64,000 bases of DNA from Flavobacterium sp. Leaf82 (GCF_001422725.1 NZ_LMMA01000001.1:746691-810690), one strand, 5' to 3'; shown: positions 53,770-62,751, counted from the stretch's first letter. The notes: generated by a model not told the origin, from the sequence alone. Numbers and translations are program-made.

Positions 53770-55155
53770 ATGAAAATAAATAAATATAATAGTCTTGTTT
53801 TAGCCCTGTTATTCGGATTTGGTCTATCATCGCAGGCACAATCAAAACAATGGACATTAGAAGAATGCGTGCGTTATGCATTAGATAATAATATCACAAT
53901 AAAATTATCAGAGCTGGATGTAAAAAATGCTGCAATTGATAAAAAAGGAGCATTAGGAAGTTATCTTCCAACAGTAAATGGTACCGCTTCTCACTCCTGG
54001 AATATTGGTTTGAACGTTAACCCGGTGACCAATATTGCAACTACCCAAACAACACAATATTCTTCTTTAGGAGTTAATGCAGGTGTTGATATTTACAAAG
54101 GTCTGCAAAATCAAAATACTTATAGAAGAGCAAAACTTTCTATTATAGCATCGCAATATCAGCTTTTGAAAATGCAGGAAGATATTTCACTGAATGTAGC
54201 AAATGCATTTTTGGAAATTCTTTTCAATAAAGAAAATTTAAAAGTAAAGAAAGAGCAATTATCTATTGATCAAAAACGTTTGGCGCGTTCAGAAGAAATG
54301 GTAAATGCGGGAACAATTCCGCGTGGCGATTTGTATGATTTAAAGGCTACTGAAGCAACAGATCAACAGGCGATTATTGTTGCCGAAAATAGTTTGCTAA
54401 TTTCTAAATTAAGTCTGGCGCAGCTTTTACAATTAAAAGAGTTTGCAGATTTTGATGTTATAGATGATACAAATGCAAAAGATGAGAATAATATCATGGC
54501 GCAAACTCCGGTTGATATTTATACGAAAGCCAAAGAAATTAGAACAGAATTAAAACTGGCTCAGACAAATCTTGAAATTGCAGAAAAAAGTGTTGCGATC
54601 GCAAGAGGAGCTTTTCAGCCAACGCTTAGAGGTTTTTACCAATTTAGTACAAGTGCAAGTTATAGTGACAGAATTATTGGAACAGATGGAAATGGAAATC
54701 CGGTTTATTCAGGACCACATTCTGTTTTAGATCAGTTTAGCGATAACAAAGGACATAATTTTGGTTTTCAATTAAACGTTCCTATATTTAATGGTTTTTC
54801 TGTTCGAAATAATGTAGAGCGTAGTAAGGTAAGTTTAGAGAAATCTAAAATAGATTTAGAACAAAAAAGTTTAGATTTGCAACGTAACGTTTATACTGCT
54901 TTTACAGATGCTAAAGGAGCATTAAATGCATATGAATCATCAACGGTAACATTAGAAGCAAGACAACAAGCTTATAATTATGCCAAAGAAAAGTATGATG
55001 TAGGTTTAATGAATTCATTTGATTTTACACAGGCTCAAACCTTGTTAACCAATGCACAGTCAGACGTTATCAGAACAAAATACGATTACATTTTTAAAAT
55101 AAAAATACTTGAATTCTACTTTGGAATTCCAATTGTCCCAATTATCACAAAATAA
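53770..55155 (+). CDS. TolC-family outer-membrane efflux channel
   Basis: Outer-membrane factor of the tripartite exporter, 461 residues from ATG 53770. That start gives a signal peptide (YNSLVLALLFGFGLSSQAQ); a longer frame from 53725 adds 15 residues before it and is less likely. Two OEP repeats are visible: WTLEECVRYALDNNITIKLS starts the first, and the second covers about 260-455 with NVPIFNGFSVRNNVERSK and YDVGLMNSFDFTQAQTLL. It is placed between two adaptor genes. Confidence 0.94.
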   Translation: MKINKYNSLVLALLFGFGLSSQAQSKQWTLEECVRYALDNNITIKLSELDVKNAAIDKKGALGSYLPTVNGTASHSWNIGLNVNPVTNIATTQTTQYSSLGVNAGVDIYKGLQNQNTYRRAKLSIIASQYQLLKMQEDISLNVANAFLEILFNKENLKVKKEQLSIDQKRLARSEEMVNAGTIPRGDLYDLKATEATDQQAIIVAENSLLISKLSLAQLLQLKEFADFDVIDDTNAKDENNIMAQTPVDIYTKAKEIRTELKLAQTNLEIAEKSVAIARGAFQPTLRGFYQFSTSASYSDRIIGTDGNGNPVYSGPHSVLDQFSDNKGHNFGFQLNVPIFNGFSVRNNVERSKVSLEKSKIDLEQKSLDLQRNVYTAFTDAKGALNAYESSTVTLEARQQAYNYAKEKYDVGLMNSFDFTQAQTLLTNAQSDVIRTKYDYIFKIKILEFYFGIPIVPIITK

Positions 55156-55161
55156 TTTATT

Positions 55162-56454
55162 ATGTCAAAAAAAACAATTTATTTCTTACTTGGCGGTGCA
55201 GTAGTTCTTATCGTAGGTTTAATTGCTCTTTCTAAAGCAGGAGTAATAGGAAATAAGGATGAAGGAAAAGAAGTAGAAGTTTCAAAAGTAGTTGCTTCAA
55301 CAATTGTAGAAACAGTTTCAGCAACAGGTAAAATTCAACCGGAAATCGAAGTAAAACTTTCGTCAATGGTTTCAGGTGAAATTATCGCATTGAATGTCAA
55401 AGAAGGTCAGGTTGTTAAAAAAGGAGACTTATTAGTAAAAATAAACCCGGATTTGTATACTTCAGGATTAGACAGATCTGTTGCTAATTTATCCGGAACC
55501 AAAGCTAGTTTGACACAATCAGAAGCAAATTATAAAGAAGCAAAAGCAAGTTACGAACGTAATAAAACACTTTATGACAAAGGCGTAATTTCAAAGTCTG
55601 ACTGGGATAAATCGATTGCTACTTTTGAAGTGGCAAAAGCTACAAAACAAAGCTCTTACTATAATGTTCAAAGTGCATCAGCATCTGTAACCGAAGCTAA
55701 AGACAATTTAGGACGTACCTTAATTTATGCGCCGGCAGCCGGAACAATTTCTGTTTTAAATGTAGAGTTAGGAGAACGAGTTCTTGGAACGCAGCAAATG
55801 GCAGGAACAGAACTTTTGAGAGTAGCAAACCTTAACAATATGGAAGTTGAAGTTGATGTGAACGAAAATGATATTGTAAAAGTAAAAATTGGTGATGAAG
55901 CAAATGTTGAAGTTGATGCGTATTTAAAAAAGAAGTTTAAAGGCACTGTAACCAGTATTTCTAACTCGGCAAGTACAACATTAACCTCAGATCAGGTAAC
56001 TAATTTTAAAGTTAAAGTTCGTATTCTAAAAGAATCATATCAGGATTTATTAGAAGGTCAGCCAAGTACTTATTCGCCTTTTAGACCAGGAATGACTGCT
56101 ACTGTCGATATTATTACAAGAACTAAAAGCAATGTTTTGGCAGTGCCAATTAGCTCTGTTGTAGTAAAATCTGATACAACTGCCGTAAAAGATTTTAAAG
56201 TTGAAGAACCAAATGATGACAAAAAAACAGCTCCGAAAAGTGATAAAAAATTCGAATGTGTTTTTGTAAAAGTTGGTGATAAAGCTAAAATCAGAATTAT
56301 TAAAACAGGTATTCAGGACGATACGAATATTGAAGTCCTTTCAGGATTACAAACCGGAGATGTGGTAATTACCGGACCTTATACAACGGTTTCCAAAGAC
56401 TTAAATTCCGGCGATAAAGTAAAACTGAAAAAAGCTGATTTACCTAAAAAGTAA
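55162..56454 (+). CDS. Periplasmic adaptor (membrane fusion protein), second
   Basis: Second HlyD/MacA-type adaptor, 430 residues. N-terminal helix (IYFLLGGAVVLIVGLIALSK), lipoyl halves (MVSGEIIALNVKEGQVVKKG and YAPAAGTISVLNVELGERVL), hairpin (about 100-170), beta-barrel, and a longer C-terminal membrane-proximal domain that includes a Lys/Asp-rich insertion (EEPNDDKKTAPKSDKKF). It starts 6 bp after tolC. It could form mixed hexamers with the first adaptor or serve a different pump that shares TolC. Confidence 0.93.
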   Translation: MSKKTIYFLLGGAVVLIVGLIALSKAGVIGNKDEGKEVEVSKVVASTIVETVSATGKIQPEIEVKLSSMVSGEIIALNVKEGQVVKKGDLLVKINPDLYTSGLDRSVANLSGTKASLTQSEANYKEAKASYERNKTLYDKGVISKSDWDKSIATFEVAKATKQSSYYNVQSASASVTEAKDNLGRTLIYAPAAGTISVLNVELGERVLGTQQMAGTELLRVANLNNMEVEVDVNENDIVKVKIGDEANVEVDAYLKKKFKGTVTSISNSASTTLTSDQVTNFKVKVRILKESYQDLLEGQPSTYSPFRPGMTATVDIITRTKSNVLAVPISSVVVKSDTTAVKDFKVEEPNDDKKTAPKSDKKFECVFVKVGDKAKIRIIKTGIQDDTNIEVLSGLQTGDVVITGPYTTVSKDLNSGDKVKLKKADLPKK

Positions 56455-56522
56455 ATAGATTTTCTTTAAAGATAGTGTCACGCTCAGTCTGACATGAATA
56501 ATTAATTTTAAAAATAAATACC

Positions 56523-57197
56523 TTGTCTTTTATCCTTAATATTGAAACTGCTACTAAAAATTGCTCCGTATCCATTGCTAAAAATGGAGAAACAATTGTT
56601 TGTAAAGAAATTGCTGAAGAAGGATATTCACATGCCGAAAAGCTGCATGTTTTTATCGAAGAAGTAATAGCCGAAGCAGGATTAAATGTTCAGGATTTAA
56701 ATGCAGTTGCGGTAAGTCAGGGACCAGGTTCTTATACTGGTTTGCGAATAGGGGTATCAGCAGCAAAAGGGTTGTGTTTTGCCTTAAACATTCCATTAAT
56801 AGCAATTGATACACTACAAACTTTAGCTTCGCAGGCAAAAGTCTCTGAGGGAAAAATTATCCCAATGCTTGACGCAAGGAGAATGGAAGTTTACAGTGAA
56901 GTTTTTAATGCAAAATTAGAAACTGAAAGAGCTATCGAAGCTGAAGTTATAACACAGGATTCATTTGCAGAATATAACGAAACAGTTTATTTTGTTGGTG
57001 ATTGTGCAGGGAAATGCAAACCGGTTTTAACAAAGGAAAACTTTGTGTTTTTAGAAGAAATCAAATTTCCGTCAGCATCAGCAATGAGTAAGATCAGTTA
57101 CGATAAATATCAAAAAAGCGACATTGTAGATGTCGCTTATTTTGAACCTTACTATTTAAAAGATTTCATGATGGCACCACCATCAAAAAAACAATAA
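56523..57197 (+). CDS. tsaB: tRNA threonylcarbamoyladenosine synthesis protein TsaB
   Basis: Non-catalytic partner of TsaD in forming t6A37 on tRNA, 224 residues, close to the usual length. The N-terminus SFILNIETATKNCSVSIAK and the block VSQGPGSYTGLRIGVSAAKG are typical of this ASKHA-fold protein. The start is TTG 56523; no in-frame ATG precedes the conserved first strand. It converges with mscS, with only 6 bp between the stop codons and an A/T-only inverted repeat across them. Confidence 0.95.
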   Translation: MSFILNIETATKNCSVSIAKNGETIVCKEIAEEGYSHAEKLHVFIEEVIAEAGLNVQDLNAVAVSQGPGSYTGLRIGVSAAKGLCFALNIPLIAIDTLQTLASQAKVSEGKIIPMLDARRMEVYSEVFNAKLETERAIEAEVITQDSFAEYNETVYFVGDCAGKCKPVLTKENFVFLEEIKFPSASAMSKISYDKYQKSDIVDVAYFEPYYLKDFMMAPPSKKQ

Positions 57198-57203
57198 AAC
57201 ATT

Positions 57204-58016
57204 TTATTTTTGAAGTGTAAAAGGCTGAATTGAAATTCCTGCTTCATCAAGAGCGATTTTGCAGTTCTCAAGTGTTTCAGAAAAAACAGCTCCATAATTG
57301 GCATTTTTTGCCCACGGACGTACGGCAAAATCTATAGAACTTGCTGATAAATTCTTTACAAAAACTTCTGGTGCAGGAGTTTTAAGCACTTTTGGGTTTT
57401 TGACTAAAACATCTAAAAGAATCTCTTTTGCTTTCTTAATATCAGAGTCATAAGAAATAGAAAATGTCAAATCAGCTTTTCTTTCTCCTTGCATAGAGTA
57501 ATTGATTATTGTTCCGTTAGACAAAGCTCCGTTTGGTACAAAAACAGTCTGGTTATTACCCGTAAGCATCTTAGTAACAAAAATCTGAATCTCAACAACA
57601 GTTGCAATAACACCTTGCGCCTCGATTGTATCACCAACTTTAAAAGGTTTAAAAACGATAATTAGCATTCCGCCTGCAAAATTAGAAAGCGAACCCTGCA
57701 ATGATAAACCTACTGCAAGTCCCATTGCTCCCAAAATAGCAACAAATGACGAAGTCTCAATCCCGAGTTTTGAAATAAACGTTACAAATAATAAAATACG
57801 TAGTGCCCATATCAGGATGTCCGAGAGAAATTTTGTTAAGGTAGGATCTAAATTTCGTTGAACCATTACTTTTGTAATGACTCTGTTTATTAATCTGATG
57901 GCATAAATACCAACAAATAAAATAATAAACGCAGAGACTAATTTAGGTGCATAATCAACTAATACGTCAATAAATTTAGAGACATAATTGCTAATTTGAT
58001 CTGGATTCATGTTCAT
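57204..58016 (-). CDS. mscS: Small-conductance mechanosensitive channel MscS
   Basis: Pressure-relief channel of 270 residues, close to E. coli MscS. Three N-terminal helices (first VSAFIILFVGIYAIRLI), the pore helix with Gly/Ala packing (FVAILGAMGLAVGLSLQGSLSN), and a C-terminal beta/alpha-beta vestibule domain (FKPFKVGDTIEAQGV, NQTVFVPNGALSNGTI). A second ATG is two codons in. A hairpin with a T run on the same strand lies between the promoter box and the start codon. Confidence 0.95.
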   Translation of the reverse strand: MNMNPDQISNYVSKFIDVLVDYAPKLVSAFIILFVGIYAIRLINRVITKVMVQRNLDPTLTKFLSDILIWALRILLFVTFISKLGIETSSFVAILGAMGLAVGLSLQGSLSNFAGGMLIIVFKPFKVGDTIEAQGVIATVVEIQIFVTKMLTGNNQTVFVPNGALSNGTIINYSMQGERKADLTFSISYDSDIKKAKEILLDVLVKNPKVLKTPAPEVFVKNLSASSIDFAVRPWAKNANYGAVFSETLENCKIALDEAGISIQPFTLQK

Positions 58017-58028
58017 GTTTTTTCGAAT

Positions 58029-58053
58029 AAAAAAACCTTCTCAAAGAGAAGGT
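58029..58053 (-). terminator. Minus-strand hairpin terminator before mscS
   Basis: On the minus strand ACCTTCTC-TTT-GAGAAGGT is followed by a run of T residues. It can end transcription of the 58106 gene, but it also lies between the mscS -7 box (58066-58073) and the mscS start, so it could attenuate that transcript. Confidence 0.8.
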
Positions 58054-58065
58054 ATATTAGTGGTG

Positions 58066-58073
58066 CAAATATA
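58066..58073 (-). promoter_or_regulatory. -7 box upstream of mscS
   Basis: On the minus strand TATATTTG fits TAnnTTTG, 49 bp upstream of the mscS start. The terminator-like hairpin is immediately downstream. Confidence 0.4.
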
Positions 58074-58105
58074 GAGATATTTTATTTTTATTAGAAAAAA
58101 TGTCT

Positions 58106-58513
58106 TTATTCCTTGTCAGTAACAGGATCGATATTTTTTTGCACTATCGTTTCAGTTTTTTCAGTGGTATCTGTTGTAGTTTCTGAAATAACAGTTTTGG
58201 TTTCGCCGGAAACTTCATTTGTTTTTTCTTTTACAGAATCGATTACATCGCTTAATGAATCTGATGCTTTTTCTACATATTCACTCACAATATCTTTTGC
58301 TTTATGGGCATATTCTACGGCATTGTCCAATATGGGTTCTGCTGCTTCTTTTGCTTTTGCGATAGTTTCCTCAGCAAAAGTCTCTGCTTTGTCGATGTAA
58401 GGAGCAGCTGCTTCTTTAGCCTGTTCAAACTTAACCTCGGCTTCTGTTGCTAAATCTGAAGCAGAATCTTTGGTCTTGCCAAATAAATTCTTGAAAAATG
58501 AAGATAATCCCAT
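58106..58513 (-). CDS. LEA/YtxH-like amphipathic helical protein
   Basis: Product of 135 residues with no signal peptide: a short start MGLSSFFKNLFGKTKDSASD, then Ala/Lys/Glu-rich amphipathic helices (about 20-100) with imperfect 11-residue periodicity (AKEAAEPILDNAVEYAHKAK), and a Thr/Glu-rich, probably disordered tail. Similar proteins are labelled YtxH-like or late-embryogenesis-abundant-like and are tied to stress or desiccation in some organisms; no function can be fixed here. It lies between two terminators as a single-gene unit. Confidence 0.8.
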   Translation of the reverse strand: MGLSSFFKNLFGKTKDSASDLATEAEVKFEQAKEAAAPYIDKAETFAEETIAKAKEAAEPILDNAVEYAHKAKDIVSEYVEKASDSLSDVIDSVKEKTNEVSGETKTVISETTTDTTEKTETIVQKNIDPVTDKE

Positions 58514-58603
58514 AGTTTTATATTGATTGGTTTAGAATACAATATTAACTATTTTTATCATATTGCGGCTTAATAATTTATTGAATATTAAGGAGATACG
58601 AAT

Positions 58604-58647
58604 AAAATACAGAAAGCGTCTCATTTGAGACGCTTTCTGTATTTTTT
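58604..58647. terminator. Strong intrinsic terminator after nfu gene
   Basis: A perfect 20-bp stem (58604-58623 with 58626-58645), minimal loop, core CAGAAAGCGTCTCA, and T residues on both sides. It ends the minus-strand Nfu transcript, whose stop codon is at 58659, and isolates the LEA-like gene. Confidence 0.93.
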
Positions 58648-58658
58648 AGAACAAAATA

Positions 58659-59558
58659 TTATGCATTTACAGCTTCCACTTTTATTGCTTCGTCATTTAG
58701 CATGCTTTTCAGCATATTTTCGATTCCGCTTTTTAAAGTAAAAGTAGACGACGGACAACCGCTGCAAGCACCTTGCAGGATTACTTTAACCGTTTTATCA
58801 TTCTCGTTATAAGAATCAAAAGCAATGTTTCCGCCATCAGCCGCAACTGCTGGTTTCACATATTCTTCTAATATATTAATAATTTGCTGAGAAGTAACAT
58901 CTAACTTATCAAATGCTTCATCTTTAGTGATGTCATTTTTTGTAGCAACTTCAATTAAAGTTTCATTTAAAACAGTTCCGCCATTTTCAATAAATTGTTT
59001 GATGAAAGTTCGTACTTCAAGGGTAATTTCGTCCCAGTTGTTAACATCATATTTCGTTACCGAAATATAATTTTCATCAATAAAAACTTCTTTTACATAA
59101 GGAAATTTAAACAATTCTTTTGCTAATGGAGAAGAAGCAGTCTGGTCAATATTTTTATATTCAACAGCATTTCTCGTCAACATTCTGCTTACAACAAATT
59201 TTAAGGCAGAAGGATTTGGAGTTGTTTCTCCGTAAACAGTAATAGGTTGTTTTTTAGGCTGATTTTCATCAACTTTTATTATAACGCCACCTTTGTCAAC
59301 AAACGATTCAATTTGTTCAGCAACAGCGTCTTTAACATCGTCCCATTCTACAATACTGTATCTTTCGATCGCAATAAAGTTTCCTGAAATGTATACTGTT
59401 TTAACAAACGGAAGATAAAATAATTGTTGTGCTAAAGGTGATGATTGTGCTTCGTCAATATTTTTAAATTCAAAATTTTGATTTTGCGTGATGAAATCTT
59501 CAAATTCAAACTTTAGGATAGTCGGATTTTGAGTTTCTTTTATGGTGATTTTTGTCAT
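58659..59558 (-). CDS. Nfu/NifU-type iron-sulfur cluster carrier
   Basis: Iron-sulfur cluster carrier of 299 residues with two tandem Nfu N-terminal domains (about 3-90 and 108-195; the second starts YGETTPNPSALKFVVSRML) and a C-terminal NifU domain (about 215-295) with the cluster site CSGC in LQGACSGCPSSTFTLKSGIE. The first N-terminal copy is more diverged. Double Nfu-N domains are known in Bacteroidota. The gene supports the many Fe-S proteins nearby (ActB, QueG) only in a general sense. It is divergent from the PorP/SprF gene at 59702. Confidence 0.92.
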   Translation of the reverse strand: MTKITIKETQNPTILKFEFEDFITQNQNFEFKNIDEAQSSPLAQQLFYLPFVKTVYISGNFIAIERYSIVEWDDVKDAVAEQIESFVDKGGVIIKVDENQPKKQPITVYGETTPNPSALKFVVSRMLTRNAVEYKNIDQTASSPLAKELFKFPYVKEVFIDENYISVTKYDVNNWDEITLEVRTFIKQFIENGGTVLNETLIEVATKNDITKDEAFDKLDVTSQQIINILEEYVKPAVAADGGNIAFDSYNENDKTVKVILQGACSGCPSSTFTLKSGIENMLKSMLNDEAIKVEAVNA

Positions 59559-59574
59559 GATTTGTAATTTTCCA

Positions 59575-59582
59575 CAAATTTA
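59575..59582 (-). promoter_or_regulatory. -7 promoter box of nfu gene
   Basis: On the minus strand TAAATTTG fits TAnnTTTG, 16 bp upstream of the ATG at 59558. Confidence 0.45.
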
Positions 59583-59701
59583 GTAAAGTTATTTTCTACT
59601 AATACCTATATTTGATTTTTTAATAAAATAATTAAGACTCTTTTCAAATAAATCGTATTAAATTACAAGAGTCTAAAATATATTTAAGCAAAATTGCCTT
59701 T

Positions 59702-60691
59702 ATGGAATTTAGAATCAAGGTTTTATTTCTTTTTTTAATAACAACATTTTATTCTTATTCGCAAGAAGGAATACCTGTTTATTCAGATTATTTGTCAGAT
59801 AACTATTACTTGATTCACCCATCAATGGCTGGCGCGGCGAATTGTGCAAAAATAAGATTGACAGCCAGAAAACAATGGTTTGGTCAGGAAGATGCACCTA
59901 CACTTCAAACGTTAACTTTTAACGGAAGAATAGGGGAGAGATCCGGAGCCGGAATTATTATTTTTAATGATAAAAATGGTTACCATTCGCAAAAAGGAGT
60001 AAAGCTTACTTATGCACATCATATCATGTTTTCGAGAGATGAGCTCGATTTAAACCAACTTTCGTTTGGTATTAGTGGAGGAATAATTCAGAGTCAGTTA
60101 GACGAAACCAAATTTGGAGGTACTTTTGATCCAATAGTTTTTGGACAGATTCAAAAAGATTCTTATTTTAATGTTGATGTTGGAGCCTCTTATAATTATC
60201 TTGATTTTTATGCGCATGCAACCGTTCAGGGATTGCTTGAAACGAGACGCGAATTATATACGGATTATGAGAGCGATAATGTGAGAAAATTTCTTTTAAG
60301 TGCGGGATATGTTTTTGGTAAAAGCAATTCGATTACCTGGGAACCTTCTGTTTTGTTTCAGGTATTTGATAAAACAAAAGAGAAATCGGTCGATTTAAAC
60401 TTAAAAGCGTATAAGAGCATGGATTTTGGAAGTTTATGGGCTGCCTTATCATACAGAAGAAGTTTTGATGGTGCGGAATATAGCAATTCAAGTGGTGTAG
60501 CTGCTCAAAAATTACAATACATTACGCCAATAATTGGTCTTAATTATAAGAATTTTATGTTTGCCTATACATATTCACAAGTTACGGGCGATGTAAAATT
60601 TGATACCGGAGGATACCATCAAATTACTTTGGGTATCAATTTATTTTGTAAAAAGGAACGTTACGATTGTAATTGTCCTGCAATTAATTAA
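59702..60691 (+). CDS. PorP/SprF family type IX secretion membrane protein, second copy
   Basis: Predicted outer-membrane barrel of 329 residues. Signal peptide FLFLITTFYSYSQ, then family marks PVYSDYLSDNYYLIHPSMAGA, RKQWFGQEDAPTLQTLTFNG and late strands ending HQITLGINLFC. The last 14 residues contain three cysteines (CKKERYDCNC), unusual for an outer-membrane protein. No giant type B cargo gene is adjacent, unlike the copy at 23295. It precedes the gamma carbonic anhydrase gene by 9 bp. Confidence 0.88.
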   Translation: MEFRIKVLFLFLITTFYSYSQEGIPVYSDYLSDNYYLIHPSMAGAANCAKIRLTARKQWFGQEDAPTLQTLTFNGRIGERSGAGIIIFNDKNGYHSQKGVKLTYAHHIMFSRDELDLNQLSFGISGGIIQSQLDETKFGGTFDPIVFGQIQKDSYFNVDVGASYNYLDFYAHATVQGLLETRRELYTDYESDNVRKFLLSAGYVFGKSNSITWEPSVLFQVFDKTKEKSVDLNLKAYKSMDFGSLWAALSYRRSFDGAEYSNSSGVAAQKLQYITPIIGLNYKNFMFAYTYSQVTGDVKFDTGGYHQITLGINLFCKKERYDCNCPAIN

Positions 60692-60700
60692 ATTTTTATT

Positions 60701-61219
60701 ATGCTTATTAAATCTGTAAACGGAAAAACGCCTTCGATTCCTGAGGACTGTTATGTTGCCGAAAATGCTACAATTGTTGGCGACGTTACTTTTGGAGATT
60801 CTTGCAGTGTTTGGTTTAATGCTGTAATTCGCGGCGATGTCAATTTTATATCAATTGGCAATAAAGTAAATATTCAGGATGGAGCGATTATTCATTGTAC
60901 GTATCAAAAACACCCAACTATTATAGGTAATAATGTTTCAATAGGACACAATGCCATTGTTCACGGATGTAAAATTCACGACAATGTTTTAATTGGTATG
61001 GGAGCAATCGTAATGGATAATTGTGTTGTAGAAAGCAATTCGATTATCGCTGCCGGAGCTGTTGTAACACAAAATACAGTTGTTGCATCAGGAACTATTT
61101 ATGCCGGTGTTCCTGCAAAAAAGGTAAAAGACATTGATCAGTCTGACTTCGCTGGCGAAATTGAGCGTATTTCAAACAATTATGTAATGTATTCCGGATG
61201 GTTTAAGAACGAAGAATAA
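60701..61219 (+). CDS. Gamma carbonic anhydrase family protein
   Basis: Left-handed beta-helix protein of 172 residues with hexapeptide repeats (ATIVGDVTFGDSCSVWFNAV, then IGNNVSIGHNAIVHGC). The three metal-binding histidines are H65, H83 and H88, as in gamma carbonic anhydrases; RGD at 44-46 is also conserved. Activity in such bacterial homologs is often unproven. It is likely cotranscribed with the PorP/SprF gene. Its stop is one base from that of the convergent response regulator. Confidence 0.93.
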   Translation: MLIKSVNGKTPSIPEDCYVAENATIVGDVTFGDSCSVWFNAVIRGDVNFISIGNKVNIQDGAIIHCTYQKHPTIIGNNVSIGHNAIVHGCKIHDNVLIGMGAIVMDNCVVESNSIIAAGAVVTQNTVVASGTIYAGVPAKKVKDIDQSDFAGEIERISNNYVMYSGWFKNEE

Positions 61220-61220
61220 A

Positions 61221-61937
61221 CTACAAATTTATTCTTTCAAAAAAAGCACTTTTATAACTTTCGCTAATTGGAATTCGTTTATCACTAATCAAAACTTTAT
61301 TTTTCTGGATTGATTTTACATGTTTTATATTAATGATATAAGACCTGTGAATTCGGGAGAAACCTTTGCTTGAAAGTAAATTTTCCAGTTTTATAAGACT
61401 GATTAAGGTAAGCGTGAACTTATTATCCGTAGTATATATTTTGACATAATCTTTTAGTCCTTCTATAAATAAAATATCCGAAAAATTCATTTTTACATTC
61501 TCATATTCTGCTCTTACAAACATAAAATCCTGTTCTAATTCCGGTGCAGTTGTGCTTTCAGAAATGGCCTGAACATTGGCAGCAGGATTTAAAATTTGTT
61601 GTGCCCTGACAACCGATTTTAAAAAACGATGAAATGGAATGGGCTTTACTAAATAATCTACAGCACCAAGATTAAAACCTTCAACGGCATAATCAGAAAA
61701 AGCAGTCGTAAAAATAACCAAAGGCTTTTTTTCGATCGTATTTAAAAAATCAATTCCTGAAAAATGAGGCATCTGAATGTCCAGAAAAATCAAATCAACA
61801 TTGTTCTGGTTGATAAATGAAACAGCATCAATAGCATTATTAAAAGTAGTGAGAAGTTCCAGCGAATCTATCTTTCGAACAAAATCTTCTAATAATTCAA
61901 CCGCTAAAGGTTCATCGTCAATAATTACACATTTCAT
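61221..61937 (-). CDS. LytTR family response regulator
   Basis: Two-component regulator of 238 residues. The receiver domain has the acidic pocket IIDDEP, phospho-acceptor D53 in IFLDIQMP, and the lysine in DYLVKPI. The LytTR DNA-binding domain (about 135-238) has FIEGLKDYVKIYT and FSRIHRSYIINIKHV. The cognate kinase is encoded two genes upstream at 62765, with a dioxygenase gene between them. Confidence 0.95.
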   Translation of the reverse strand: MKCVIIDDEPLAVELLEDFVRKIDSLELLTTFNNAIDAVSFINQNNVDLIFLDIQMPHFSGIDFLNTIEKKPLVIFTTAFSDYAVEGFNLGAVDYLVKPIPFHRFLKSVVRAQQILNPAANVQAISESTTAPELEQDFMFVRAEYENVKMNFSDILFIEGLKDYVKIYTTDNKFTLTLISLIKLENLLSSKGFSRIHRSYIINIKHVKSIQKNKVLISDKRIPISESYKSAFFERINL

Positions 61938-62040
61938 TTGTTGAAGTTTTAGGTTTAAAGATTTGATTTGGTGTTCAAAAGTACTTTTAAACTAGTAAAT
62001 TAAGTTTTAAAATTATCATAAAAAACAGATCGAACTTGAT

Positions 62041-62751
62041 TTATCCGTTTACAGTAATTGTTTTGCTTAAAGTGTAACCGTCTGTTAGATTACCTGTTAG
62101 GGTTGCTAATTCATCAGCCAAACTATCAGAGAAAACATTGTCTTTTGTATTCGCAGTGTCGGCCTGACCGTGAGCAGCATAATTTGTACTCGAATAAACG
62201 GTACTTGAAATGGTTTCCGGAAAAGCAATCTGAGTTACTAATAAGGAAGATCCGGTACTGCTTAATACTTCGACATGCACATGAGGCGCCCTGCCTTGAT
62301 ACCAACCCGGATAAATCGAAATAAACGAAACTTCTCCTTTAGCATTTGTAGTTTGTCTGCCTCTTAAAAAATGAACCGTTGTATAATCAGTTTGCTGCAT
62401 CGACGTCCCGCCATATTCAGAGTAATTTCCATCTTTATCACAATGCCAGATATCGACTAAAACACCGGCAAGTGGCGAACAATTGTTGTTTTTGTTTTCG
62501 ATAACTAAATTGATCAGCAAAGCAACTCCAACACGATCTGATTTTATGTTTTCTAAAACCAATTGGCTTGGCGTTTTGATAGGGAATGGTCCTTTAGTTT
62601 CTGATGGAGAAACCGAACAACTGTCATCTTCAGAAGAGGTTGTGCCTTTGTCATCATTATCATTTTTAGAACAGGATTCTAATAACTTAGAAGCTGTTGC
62701 TAAAGAAGCAATTCCTAAAATACCGTTTCGAATGAATTTTTTTCTGTCCAT
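62041..62751 (-). CDS. Intradiol ring-cleavage dioxygenase-like lipoprotein
   Basis: Exported member of the catechol 1,2-dioxygenase/protocatechuate family, 236 residues. The N-terminus (MDRKKFIRNGILGIASLATA, then KLLESC) looks like a lipoprotein signal with Cys near residue 27. The fold has VDIWHCDKDGNYSEY, and YPGWYQGRAPHVHVEV, supplying the family's two Tyr and two His iron ligands. The start follows the kinase gene by 13 bp. Secreted intradiol dioxygenases are common in Bacteroidota but their substrates are mostly unknown. Confidence 0.9.
   Translation of the reverse strand: MDRKKFIRNGILGIASLATASKLLESCSKNDNDDKGTTSSEDDSCSVSPSETKGPFPIKTPSQLVLENIKSDRVGVALLINLVIENKNNNCSPLAGVLVDIWHCDKDGNYSEYGGTSMQQTDYTTVHFLRGRQTTNAKGEVSFISIYPGWYQGRAPHVHVEVLSSTGSSLLVTQIAFPETISSTVYSSTNYAAHGQADTANTKDNVFSDSLADELATLTGNLTDGYTLSKTITVNG

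Noticed and set aside
57193..57211. A/T-only inverted repeat between tsaB and mscS as a terminator
   Set aside because: The seven-base stem has no G-C pairs and overlaps both stop codons, so it is too weak to call.
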